NCBI RefSeq assembly: GCF_004331685.1
Contig: NZ_SJSM01000003.1
Coordinates: 434,001-498,000, forward strand
DNA: 64,000 bases
Reading direction: 5' to 3'
Source: Pedobacter hiemivivus
GTDB lineage: Bacteria; Bacteroidota; Bacteroidia; Sphingobacteriales; Sphingobacteriaceae
Shown here: positions 36,603 through 44,920 of the stretch, in pieces
Layout of the letters: each line of letters starts with the position of its first letter
Position numbering within the stretch: the stretch's first letter is position 1
Program-made: the position numbers and the translations under genes
The notes under the pieces: model-generated
The model's input: only the letters and a program-made list of their open reading frames with translations
Databases searched by the model: none
What the model was told of the DNA's origin: nothing

Positions 36603-37690
36603 TGGAGATCAATAATAGTCCTTCAAGCAAAATATGGAAGCGTTTTAAGAAAAATAAAATGGCTTTTGGGGGATTGTTGTTTATTTTAACGATGAGCTTG
36701 ATGGGGATTTTAGGCTATCTGATTACACCGGATAAAAGTCCGATGGCGAATACCATGCACCTTCAGCTCAGCAATAAAAAGCCTGGCAGAACTTTCGACT
36801 TTTTAATCGTTAGCAGGAAGAGTAATGTTGAAAAGGTAAATTTTCTGGAACTGATGTTACACGGTCAGGAGCCCGGTTTTAAAAGTGTTCCCATTACTGC
36901 TTACCGCGAAGTAGCGGATAAGGTTTATGTGCGGGAATATATTGGTGATGACGAACAAGCAGAAGAGTCTGTATTTTCTAAGTTACCCAATCAACAATAT
37001 CAGCAAACATTTTGGCTAGGTACAGATACTTATGGCCGGGATATGTTGAGCCGTTTGATTTTAGGAATTAGGGTTTCTTTGTCCGTGGGACTAATGGCGG
37101 TACTTATTTCTCTTTTTATTGGCGTCTGTCTGGGCGCATTAGCTGGTTATTTTGGCGGGAAAACGGATGCGTTGATCAGTTGGTTTATGAATGTGATCTG
37201 GTCCTTGCCTTCTTTACTTTTGGTTATTGCGATTTCATTTGCACTAGGGAAGGGATTCTGGCAGATATTTATTGCGGTTGGTTTATCCACCTGGGTGGAT
37301 GTATCTCGGCTTGTACGTGGACAGGTTATGGCTTTAAAAGAAGTCGAATTTGTGGAGGCTTCTAAAGCATTGGGCTTCTCCACTTCAAGAACGATTATCA
37401 GGCATATTCTTCCTAATATTGCGGGACCTATACTTGTTGTGGCCTCTGCCAATTTTGCTTCTGCTATTTTGCTCGAAACTGGATTGAGCTTTTTGGGATT
37501 TGGGGCACAACCCCCAATGCCAAGCTGGGGGAGTATGATTAAGGAGCATTATGGGTATATCATTATGGATGCCGCTTATCTTGCGCTTTTACCTGGATTG
37601 GCCATTATGCTTACGGTATATGCATTTAATTTATTGGCTATTGGTTTGCGCGATGCTTTTGATGTTAAATCACAAAATATATCTGTGTAG
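36602..37690 (+). CDS. ABC transporter permease, OppC/DppC-like
   Basis: The product (362 residues) is a peptide/nickel-type importer permease. It has one N-terminal helix (about 21-43), an unusually long extracytoplasmic segment (about 44-135), the WLGTDTYGRDMLSRLI motif, and a BPD_transp_1 domain with the EAA loop VEASKALGFSTSRTIIRHILPN split at about 255-276. The family partner OppB and the ATPases are not beside it, so it must work with subunits encoded elsewhere. Its ATG shares one base with the stop of the glycosyltransferase. Confidence 0.88.
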   Translation: MEINNSPSSKIWKRFKKNKMAFGGLLFILTMSLMGILGYLITPDKSPMANTMHLQLSNKKPGRTFDFLIVSRKSNVEKVNFLELMLHGQEPGFKSVPITAYREVADKVYVREYIGDDEQAEESVFSKLPNQQYQQTFWLGTDTYGRDMLSRLILGIRVSLSVGLMAVLISLFIGVCLGALAGYFGGKTDALISWFMNVIWSLPSLLLVIAISFALGKGFWQIFIAVGLSTWVDVSRLVRGQVMALKEVEFVEASKALGFSTSRTIIRHILPNIAGPILVVASANFASAILLETGLSFLGFGAQPPMPSWGSMIKEHYGYIIMDAAYLALLPGLAIMLTVYAFNLLAIGLRDAFDVKSQNISV

Positions 37691-37707
37691 CTTAGCCCCT
37701 TAATTAC

Positions 37708-37715
37708 TAACTTTG
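37708..37715 (+). promoter_or_regulatory. Candidate -7 element for rnhB
   Basis: TAACTTTG matches TAnnTTTG and ends 6 bases before the preferred ATG, so transcription from here would start at or next to the start codon. No -33 TTG was found. Confidence 0.35.
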
Positions 37716-37721
37716 ACCTGT

Positions 37722-38333
37722 ATGTTATTAAACTGTTATCAGCAAGAACTAATTGAAGCCGGATGTGATGAAGCAGGAAGGGGTTGTTTGGCAGGACCGG
37801 TATTTGCCGCGGCTGTAATTTTACCACCTGATTTTGTCGCTGGAGAATTGAATGATTCAAAACAGCTGAACCATCAACAGCGTAATAAATTAAGGCTGAT
37901 CATCGAAAAAGAAGCGTTAGCCTGGGCTGTTGCTGAGGTTGATCACATTGAAATTGATCAGATTAATATCTTGAATGCCTCTTTTTTAGCCATGCACAGG
38001 GCACTTGACAAATTGAATATTAAGCCTCAATATTTAAGTATAGATGGCAATCGGTTTAAAAAGTACAAGGATGTTCCGCATGCTTGTATTGTGAAGGGTG
38101 ATGGTAAATATTTAAATATTGCTGCTGCTTCTATTCTTGCTAAAACCCATAGGGATGAATTTATGGAGCGTATTTCGGCCGAATATCCTCATTATCAATG
38201 GAAACAGAATAAAGGATACCCAACGATTGCTCACCGAACGGCTGCTCTTGAGCATGGTTTATCGCCATACCACCGTAAAACTTTTAATATTAGTGCGCCA
38301 CAGCTAAAGCTATTTTCGGAAATAGAGGGATAA
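37722..38333 (+). CDS. rnhB: Ribonuclease HII
   Basis: RNase HII removes RNA from RNA/DNA hybrids and single ribonucleotides from DNA. The 203-residue protein has the catalytic DEAGRG motif (Asp16, Glu17), a DSKQL segment, and SIDGNRFK plus AAASILAKTHRDE. ATG at 37722 is used; the TTG nine bases upstream lies inside the candidate promoter element. The gene follows the permease by 31 bases. Confidence 0.95.
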   Translation: MLLNCYQQELIEAGCDEAGRGCLAGPVFAAAVILPPDFVAGELNDSKQLNHQQRNKLRLIIEKEALAWAVAEVDHIEIDQINILNASFLAMHRALDKLNIKPQYLSIDGNRFKKYKDVPHACIVKGDGKYLNIAAASILAKTHRDEFMERISAEYPHYQWKQNKGYPTIAHRTAALEHGLSPYHRKTFNISAPQLKLFSEIEG

Positions 38334-38351
38334 TTCGTATTTTCACGTGAA

Positions 38352-39554
38352 TTGAAAGTCCTCATCCTGACAAATAGGGTCCCCTTTCCGCCGAATAGCG
38401 GATATCCCATAGTGGTTTACAATACCATTAAGGGCTTGGTAAAACTCGGGGTTGATGTGACGTTGTTCAGTCTCAATACCAACAAGCACCGTGTAGATAT
38501 TGATGATATTTATGATCCTGTTTTTGATCAGATCAAATTTCATTCTTTTGACCTCGATACTGAGGTCAATGTGTGGGGAGCCCTCAGCAATATTTTCTCC
38601 GATGAGTCGTACAACGTTTCCAGATTTTTTGATGAGGATGCTGCGCGTTTGTTGGAGGACATTTTAAAAGAGACCACATTCGATATCATACAATTTGAAG
38701 GGTTATTTGTGGTACCCTATCTGGATATAGTGAAAGCCAATAGTGATGCGAAAGTAATTTACCGGGCACACAATATTGAGTTTGATGTTTGGGAACGGAT
38801 CGCGTTGAGAGAACCTTTTACGCCCAGAAGAAAGTATCTTCAGTTTTTAGCACGTCGTTTAAAATATTATGAAACGGAGCAGATCAACCGCTTTCACCAG
38901 GTGTTTGCGATTAGTGAACCCGATAGGCAAAATATTGTAAAGTTTGGTTGTGAAACTGCCTTGGATGTTTTTCCGGTAGCACTTGATTTTGAAAAATACG
39001 TTACTGATCCATCTAAAACCAGTTTCCCTACGTTGTTTCACCTTGGCGCAATGGACTGGAGGCCGAATAAGGAAGGTCTGGCTTGGTTTCTGGATGAAAT
39101 ATGGCCGGATATTGAAAAATTAAATAGTGAGTTGCGCTTTTATATTGCCGGAAAGAATATGCAACACGAGTTTTTTGAATATGACTCAGATAACCTGGTG
39201 GTGGAAGGTGAAATATTTGATGCGGTGGAGTTTATCAATTCCAAAGCCATTATGATCGTTCCATTATTATCCGGAAGTGGGATGCGCGTTAAAATTATAG
39301 AGGGCATGGCTATGCGCAAATGTGTGATTGCAACGAGTATGGCTGCCGAAGGTATCCGCTGCGAACATGGTAAAGATATATTGATTGCAGATACTGCAGA
39401 TGAATTTTACCGCTCTATTTTACAGTGTATCACTAATCCCAATAAGTGGCGTGAAATAGGCGAGAATGCACGCAAAACGGTAGAAAGAGATCACGATATC
39501 AATGTGATTTCTCAAAGAATGCTGAATGTCTATCAAAAATTAATTAGTGGCTAA
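38352..39554 (+). CDS. Glycosyltransferase family 4 (group 1)
   Basis: The 400-residue protein has a GT-B fold: MKVLILTNRVPFPPNSGYP at the N-terminus for the acceptor domain, IQFEGLFVVPYL and YRAHNIEFDVW in the middle, then a Rossmann donor domain with FHLGAMDWRPNKEGL and the catalytic-type VPLLSGSGMRVKIIEGMAM (acidic loop). This is the pattern of group-1 glycosyltransferases, which use nucleotide sugars to build surface glycans or lipids. It starts with TTG, since the GTG six bases upstream is out of frame. Substrate unknown. Confidence 0.85.
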   Translation: MKVLILTNRVPFPPNSGYPIVVYNTIKGLVKLGVDVTLFSLNTNKHRVDIDDIYDPVFDQIKFHSFDLDTEVNVWGALSNIFSDESYNVSRFFDEDAARLLEDILKETTFDIIQFEGLFVVPYLDIVKANSDAKVIYRAHNIEFDVWERIALREPFTPRRKYLQFLARRLKYYETEQINRFHQVFAISEPDRQNIVKFGCETALDVFPVALDFEKYVTDPSKTSFPTLFHLGAMDWRPNKEGLAWFLDEIWPDIEKLNSELRFYIAGKNMQHEFFEYDSDNLVVEGEIFDAVEFINSKAIMIVPLLSGSGMRVKIIEGMAMRKCVIATSMAAEGIRCEHGKDILIADTADEFYRSILQCITNPNKWREIGENARKTVERDHDINVISQRMLNVYQKLISG

Positions 39555-39561
39555 ATTTATA

Positions 39562-39569
39562 TACCTTTG
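39562..39569 (+). promoter_or_regulatory. Candidate -7 element for gcvT
   Basis: TACCTTTG fits TAnnTTTG and lies 26 bases before the gcvT ATG, a normal leader length. The -33 region is not clear. Confidence 0.42.
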
Positions 39570-39595
39570 CCACGTTTTTATAGATATTATACCGT

Positions 39596-40675
39596 ATGAA
39601 GAATACCGCACTAACCGATAAACACATTTCATTAGGCGCCAAAATGGTGCCTTTCGCAGGATACAATATGCCTGTACAATACGAAGGTATTAATGCTGAA
39701 CACGCTACAGTTAGATCAAGTGTAGGCGTTTTTGACGTGAGTCATATGGGAGAATTTATCCTGAAAGGTGAACAAGCTTTGGATTTGATTCAAAGGGTAA
39801 CGAGTAATGATGCCTCAAAGCTATATGATGGTAAAGTTCAATATTCGTGTTTGCCAAATGAAGATGGTGGTATTGTTGACGATCTTTTGGTTTACCGCAT
39901 TGATGAGTTAACTTATATGTTGGTGGTGAATGCTTCGAACATAGAAAAAGATTGGAACTGGATCCAGAAATTCAATACCAAGGGTGTAGAGATGCACAAC
40001 ATTTCTGACAAAACTTCTTTGTTGGCTATTCAAGGTCCTAAGGCTGCTGAAGCATTACAGAGTTTAACTGATGTTGATTTGGCTTCTATGGAATATTACA
40101 ATTTTGTAAAAGGCAGATTTGCTGGTGTTGATAATGTAGTGATTTCTGCTACTGGATATACTGGTGCTGGTGGTTTTGAAGTTTATTTTGACAATGAACA
40201 TGCTGATGTGATTTGGGATGCTATTTTTGAAGCAGGTAAACCTTTTGGCATTAAACCTATTGGTTTAGGTGCAAGGGATACTTTGCGTTTGGAAATGGGT
40301 TTCTGTTTATATGGAAATGATATTGACGATACGACTTCTCCTATTGCTGCTGGATTAGGTTGGATCACTAAATTCTCTAAGGTATTTACCAATTCTGAGG
40401 CCCTTTTGGCTGAAAAGGAAGCTGGTGTAGCACGTAAGCTGATTGGATTTGAGATGATTGACAGAGGCATTCCTCGTCATGATTATGAGATTGTTGATGC
40501 TGAAGGAAATGTAATTGGTAAGGTTACTTCTGGAACGCAATCGCCATCTTTACAAAAAGCGATTGGAATGGGCTATATTGATAAAGCTATGGCTAAAGAA
40601 GGTACTGAAATCTATATCAACATCCGTAACCAAAAAATTAAGGCTAAGGTAGCTAAGTTCCCTTTTTATAAATAA
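39596..40675 (+). CDS. gcvT: Glycine cleavage system aminomethyltransferase (T protein)
   Basis: GcvT transfers the methylene group of the H-protein-bound intermediate to tetrahydrofolate and releases ammonia. The 359-residue protein begins [22 protein letters not shown], split over the usual N-terminal motif, with [25 protein letters not shown] and [18 protein letters not shown]. The C-terminal barrel has [13 protein letters not shown]. The length and order match the family. gcvP and gcvH are not nearby. Confidence 0.96.
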   Translation: MKNTALTDKHISLGAKMVPFAGYNMPVQYEGINAEHATVRSSVGVFDVSHMGEFILKGEQALDLIQRVTSNDASKLYDGKVQYSCLPNEDGGIVDDLLVYRIDELTYMLVVNASNIEKDWNWIQKFNTKGVEMHNISDKTSLLAIQGPKAAEALQSLTDVDLASMEYYNFVKGRFAGVDNVVISATGYTGAGGFEVYFDNEHADVIWDAIFEAGKPFGIKPIGLGARDTLRLEMGFCLYGNDIDDTTSPIAAGLGWITKFSKVFTNSEALLAEKEAGVARKLIGFEMIDRGIPRHDYEIVDAEGNVIGKVTSGTQSPSLQKAIGMGYIDKAMAKEGTEIYINIRNQKIKAKVAKFPFYK

Positions 40676-40716
40676 TAGTATTTTAAACCCTCCTGTTTTA
40701 TACCCAATCGAAACTG

Positions 40717-41448
40717 ATGCACTATAAAAAAAGCATAGAAGTTTGTTTAACGCCAGCATTATTAAATCTTTACGATACTAAAGAAAGTGTTGTTGTTGTC
40801 ATCGATATTTTAAGGGCGACATCGTCTATTGTATATGGCATTGATAATGGTGCTGATGCAATTTTACCAGTTGCTCATGTAGAAGATTGTTTGAGGTATG
40901 CAGATAAAGGGTTTTTGCTGGCAGCAGAGCGAAATGGAGAAGTTGTTGAAGGTTTTGACTTCGGCAATTCTCCATTTTCTTATAGCAGTGATAAGGTAAA
41001 AGGAAGAACGGTGGTATTGACCACTACAAATGGAACTAAAGCCTTGCATATGGCTAATGCGCAGTCTGCACAGGTGGTGATTGGTTCGTTTCTGAATTTA
41101 AAAGCCTTATGTAACTGGCTTAAAGGTCAGGAAAGGGATGTATTGTTGCTTTGTGCCGGATGGAAAGATAAGTTTAATCTGGAAGATACCTTGTTTGCTG
41201 GTGCTGTGGTAAACGAACTGCGCAAAGACTTTACTCGTTTTTGTGATTCTTGTGTTGCTGCTGAAGATCTGTATTTGTTGGCTAAAGATGATTTGAGGGG
41301 CTATCTGCATAAATCATCACATAGCCATCGTCTGGCCGAATTGAATATTGAAGAGGATGTGAAGTTTTGTTTACAGCTTAATATCTGCAACGCTATACCT
41401 GTTCTGGAAGGTGAGGCACTGGTTCCCCTTACTTGGGTTTGTATTTAG
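40717..41448 (+). CDS. comB: 2-phosphosulfolactate phosphatase (ComB family)
   Basis: ComB hydrolyses 2-phosphosulfolactate to sulfolactate; in archaea this serves coenzyme M. The 243-residue protein has the family signatures VVVIDILRATSSIVYG, GFDFGNSPF, VLTTTNGTKAL and LCAGWKDKFNLEDTLFAG. In Bacteroidota the physiological role is not settled; a part in sulfonate metabolism is plausible. Its 3' end overlaps the convergent gldB by 20 bases. Confidence 0.9.
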   Translation: MHYKKSIEVCLTPALLNLYDTKESVVVVIDILRATSSIVYGIDNGADAILPVAHVEDCLRYADKGFLLAAERNGEVVEGFDFGNSPFSYSSDKVKGRTVVLTTTNGTKALHMANAQSAQVVIGSFLNLKALCNWLKGQERDVLLLCAGWKDKFNLEDTLFAGAVVNELRKDFTRFCDSCVAAEDLYLLAKDDLRGYLHKSSHSHRLAELNIEEDVKFCLQLNICNAIPVLEGEALVPLTWVCI

Positions 41449-42457
41449 AAGCTTGTAGGACTTTTTGTGTATCCTTTTCGACCATCAATTGCTGTAAGGT
41501 AACTGATGGATTTTCTTCCATGTATTTTCTAACAATTTGCCAGCCGGTCCAAATGCCTAATTTCGGGGCCGACTCGTTTCTTTCGCCCAAGCCGGGGGTA
41601 AATGGGCCCTCACTTAAAAACACTTGTATTTTTTGGTAATCTGTTTCAAATAATAGATCATTTTGAAGGTAGTAGCCCCAAATGTCGCTTTCAAAAGTCT
41701 TACACCATTCTAGCTGCTTTGCAGTATATCCTATTTTAACTGAATCGGGAACATTATCGGCCAAAACCCTATCCATGAAATATAGGATTTTTCCGTTGTG
41801 GATCATTTTGGCAAGGAGTGTTCTGTCTTCGTCACGTTCGGCAAAAAGTTCTTCTCTGGCATAGGTTTCTGTCAACCTGGGTACGATGTATTGTGGGCTA
41901 AAGCGTTTTGATAAGTAAAGGGGCACACTCTCTACAATGGCTCTATAGAATTTGCTATCTTTTCCCAAAAACATATCTAAACCGATACCCATGTAATCGT
42001 TGCCGATAGGGGTTTGTACAGAGAAGCCCGAAACAAAGGAAATAAACCTTGGGACCTGGGATTTAGGGTAATAATATTTTATGTATTTAAATGTTTGTGT
42101 GAGGTCTTTTTCAATAGGAACAAGGTTAGGGAATATGCTATCGACCTCTTTATTTAGATCATAGTAAGCCTGATCTTTGAATAGGGTAGCAAGGATTTCG
42201 TCGGGGCTGTAACTTTCATTGCCTACCATCCGGTGTATATAGTCATCATAAAATGCACCATACTTCTTTTGCAGCAATTCGTCTGTTTGTTTAATGTCTT
42301 TGTCTTTTCTAAGGTAAAGGTCTCTGTCAAAACGATCAATTTTTACATCTAGCTGTATTGCAGTTACGTCAGGTTTAGTACCTTGTTTGCAGGAAAGAAA
42401 AGTTAATATAAATAGAAAAAATAGATAGCTTTGGCTGAATTTTACGTTATAGTTCAT
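41429..42457 (-). CDS. gldB: Gliding motility lipoprotein GldB
   Basis: GldB is a lipoprotein required for gliding; its molecular role is unclear. The 342-residue protein has a lipobox (ILTFLSC), then IDRFDRDLY, GAFYDDYIHRMVG, KYIKYYYPKSQVPRFISFVSGFSVQT (split), DMFLGKDSKFY and a C-terminal ERNESAPKLGIWTGWQIV, all typical of GldB. I prefer the ATG at 42457 over the ATG at 42466, because the latter overlaps the -7 promoter element. It overlaps the end of comB by 20 bases, on the opposite strand. Confidence 0.9.
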   Translation of the reverse strand: MNYNVKFSQSYLFFLFILTFLSCKQGTKPDVTAIQLDVKIDRFDRDLYLRKDKDIKQTDELLQKKYGAFYDDYIHRMVGNESYSPDEILATLFKDQAYYDLNKEVDSIFPNLVPIEKDLTQTFKYIKYYYPKSQVPRFISFVSGFSVQTPIGNDYMGIGLDMFLGKDSKFYRAIVESVPLYLSKRFSPQYIVPRLTETYAREELFAERDEDRTLLAKMIHNGKILYFMDRVLADNVPDSVKIGYTAKQLEWCKTFESDIWGYYLQNDLLFETDYQKIQVFLSEGPFTPGLGERNESAPKLGIWTGWQIVRKYMEENPSVTLQQLMVEKDTQKVLQASKYKPK

Positions 42458-42463
42458 TATAAA

Positions 42464-42493
42464 CAAATATAAACGAGTTTATCCAAGCTTCAA
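42464..42493 (-). promoter_or_regulatory. gldB promoter (TTG-N19-TATATTTG)
   Basis: On the minus strand TTG (42491-42493) is followed by exactly 19 bases and then TATATTTG (42464-42471), a near-complete Bacteroidota sigma-A promoter. It lies 6 bases before the gldB ATG at 42457, so the mRNA would have almost no leader. Confidence 0.6.
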
Positions 42494-42513
42494 CACCTTA
42501 ATATAAAAATACT

Positions 42514-43182
42514 ATGAAAAGAACATTTGTCGGCCTACTGCTTTTATTTCTAACCAGTAACCTTTTTGCGCAGATGCCTGCAGTACCCGATTATGATTTC
42601 AGACTTGGATTGACTGCACATCCTACCATTGGTTGGATGAAGGCTGAACCGGGCAAAAGCAGGGGTGTTTCTTTAGGCTTTTCTTATGGTTTGCTGGCTG
42701 ATTTTAATTTTGCTGAAAACTATGCTTTTGCAACAGGATTAACGATCACTACCATCAATGGCAAGAGTACTGAAATTAATGTTGCTCCTTATTATGATGG
42801 TTCGCCAACACAAACAGCTTATGATTTGAAGTATAAGCTTCAATACATTGAAATTCCGCTTACTGTGAAGCTAAAAACTGGTAAGATGGGTGATGTAAAG
42901 TGGTACGGACAGTTTGGTTTATCTAATGATTTCAATATTGGTGCGAAGCAATCTGCCGAGGCTGTTGGAAAACCTGCTATTGATGATCGGAACATTTCTA
43001 AGCAGATCAACTTTTATAGGGCTGGACTGATATTGGGTGCTGGGGGTGAAATTGACATTGCTGACCATACTAGTCTTACGCTTGGATTGACCTTGAACAA
43101 TGGTTTTACCAATATTGTGGATGATAATGATCGTAAAGTACGAAATCATTATATTGGCCTGAATGTTGGTGTTTTCTTCTAA
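42514..43182 (+). CDS. Outer-membrane beta-barrel protein, PorT-like family
   Basis: The 222-residue protein has a signal peptide (to about 20, SNLFAQ), then alternating strands ending in aromatic residues: FRLGLTAHPTIGWM, LGFSYGLLADFNF, YAFATGLTITTING, KLQYIEIPLTVKLKTG, and a last strand HYIGLNVGVFF that ends in Phe as barrel proteins do. It fits the OMP_b-brl_2 family that includes PorT of the type IX system. Whether it is PorT itself is uncertain. It is divergent from gldB with a 56-base gap. Confidence 0.75.
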   Translation: MKRTFVGLLLLFLTSNLFAQMPAVPDYDFRLGLTAHPTIGWMKAEPGKSRGVSLGFSYGLLADFNFAENYAFATGLTITTINGKSTEINVAPYYDGSPTQTAYDLKYKLQYIEIPLTVKLKTGKMGDVKWYGQFGLSNDFNIGAKQSAEAVGKPAIDDRNISKQINFYRAGLILGAGGEIDIADHTSLTLGLTLNNGFTNIVDDNDRKVRNHYIGLNVGVFF

Positions 43183-43279
43183 TTCATACAGCTCTTTATT
43201 ACCGATCTAAAAATATATACTTCAATGAAACCATCATTTTTGATAGCTTCATCACCTTTAAAAAGCAAACTATATACTG

Positions 43280-44920
43280 ATGAAAATCGCGCTAGCACAA
43301 CTTAACTATCATATAGGTAATTTCGAATACAATACAAATAAGATCATCGAGCACATTGAACTGGCTAAAGCCAAGGGGGCTGATTTGGTTGTATTTGCAG
43401 AACTGGCCATATGTGGTTATCCGCCACGAGATTTTTTGGAGTTTGATGAGTTTATTGACCTTTGCGAAAAGGCTGCCCTGGAGATCGCTACACATTGCGT
43501 AGGCATTGCTTGTATTGTTGGCCTGCCTGTTAAGAATGAAATATTAGCGGGTAAAGATTTGTATAATGCAGCTTATTTTCTGGAGGATGGGCAATTAAAA
43601 AGGGTAGTTAAAAAGGCTTTGCTGCCTAATTATGATGTATTTGATGAATACCGTTATTTTGAGCCTGCAAGCCATTTTGAATGTGTCGATTTTAAAGGGA
43701 TTAAGATCGCCGTAACCATTTGTGAGGATCTGTGGAACATCAACAATAACCCATTGTATATCTCTTCTCCAATGGATGAGCTGATCAGGCAAAAGCCTAA
43801 ATTGATGATCAACATTGCAGCTTCACCATTTTCTTATCTGCACGATGAAGAGCGTGTGGTAGTCCTTTCTGATAATGCGAAGCGATATAATATGCCGCTG
43901 CTGTATGTGAATCAGGTTGGCGCGCAAACGGAAATTATCTTTGATGGTGGATCTTTGGCTTTTGATGCTAAAGGTAACCTGATTGATGAAATGCCTTATT
44001 TTGAGGAGGCGGTGCGCATTTATGAATTTGAGGACAATGTCATCAAAGGACATGAACCGATGCAGCATCAGGCGATGCCGGATATAGATCAAATCTATGA
44101 GGCTTTGGTGTTGGGTATTAAGGATTACTTTAGTAAGTCTGGTTTTAGTAAAGCGGTACTGGGCTTATCTGGTGGGATTGATTCGGCGGTTGTTTGTGCA
44201 CTGGCTTGTCGGGCATTGGGTGCCGAGAATGTGATGGCTGTCTTGATGCCCTCTAAATACTCTTCAGATCATTCTATTCAGGATGCATTGGATTTGGTTA
44301 ATAATATTGGTTGTCAACATCAAATTATTCCTATAAAGGAAGCTGCTGACGCATTTGATAGTATGATGGCCCCTGCGTTTGAGGGACTTGCTTTTAACCT
44401 TACTGAAGAAAATATACAGGCTCGCTGTAGGGGGGTGATTGTAATGGCGATGTCTAATAAGTTTGGTTATATTTTGCTAAACACCTCTAACAAAAGCGAG
44501 TGTGCAGTTGGTTATGGGACTTTGTACGGCGATATGTGTGGTGCGATAGGGGTAATTGGGGATATTTACAAAACCCAGGTATACCAACTTGCGCAGTATA
44601 TCAATAAAGATGGGATTGTGATTCCGGAAAATTCTATTGTTAAACCACCTTCTGCGGAGCTTAGACCGGGTCAGAAGGACTCTGATTCTTTACCTGACTA
44701 TGATGTCCTGGATAAGATTTTATTCCAATACATCGAATTAAAAAAGAGCTCATCGGGAATTATTGCACAAGGTTATGATGAGGCGCTAGTTAGAAGGATT
44801 ATTAAGCTGGTAAATTCCGCAGAATTTAAGCGTTATCAAACGCCTCCAATCCTGCGGGTATCACCTAAAGCTTTTGGTATGGGTAGAAGGATGCCTATTG
44901 TAGGCAAGTACCTTTCCTAA
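43280..44920 (+). CDS. nadE: Glutamine-dependent NAD+ synthetase
   Basis: NadE amidates deamido-NAD+ to NAD+ using glutamine. The 546-residue protein has an N-terminal nitrilase-type amidase domain with the catalytic Glu (Glu41 in VVFAELAICG), Lys (KKALLPNYDVFDEYRYF) and Cys (VTICEDLWN), and a C-terminal synthetase domain with the PP-loop LGLSGGIDSAVV. The two-domain length is standard. The 3' end overlaps lnt by 4 bases in a convergent arrangement. Confidence 0.96.
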   Translation: MKIALAQLNYHIGNFEYNTNKIIEHIELAKAKGADLVVFAELAICGYPPRDFLEFDEFIDLCEKAALEIATHCVGIACIVGLPVKNEILAGKDLYNAAYFLEDGQLKRVVKKALLPNYDVFDEYRYFEPASHFECVDFKGIKIAVTICEDLWNINNNPLYISSPMDELIRQKPKLMINIAASPFSYLHDEERVVVLSDNAKRYNMPLLYVNQVGAQTEIIFDGGSLAFDAKGNLIDEMPYFEEAVRIYEFEDNVIKGHEPMQHQAMPDIDQIYEALVLGIKDYFSKSGFSKAVLGLSGGIDSAVVCALACRALGAENVMAVLMPSKYSSDHSIQDALDLVNNIGCQHQIIPIKEAADAFDSMMAPAFEGLAFNLTEENIQARCRGVIVMAMSNKFGYILLNTSNKSECAVGYGTLYGDMCGAIGVIGDIYKTQVYQLAQYINKDGIVIPENSIVKPPSAELRPGQKDSDSLPDYDVLDKILFQYIELKKSSSGIIAQGYDEALVRRIIKLVNSAEFKRYQTPPILRVSPKAFGMGRRMPIVGKYLS

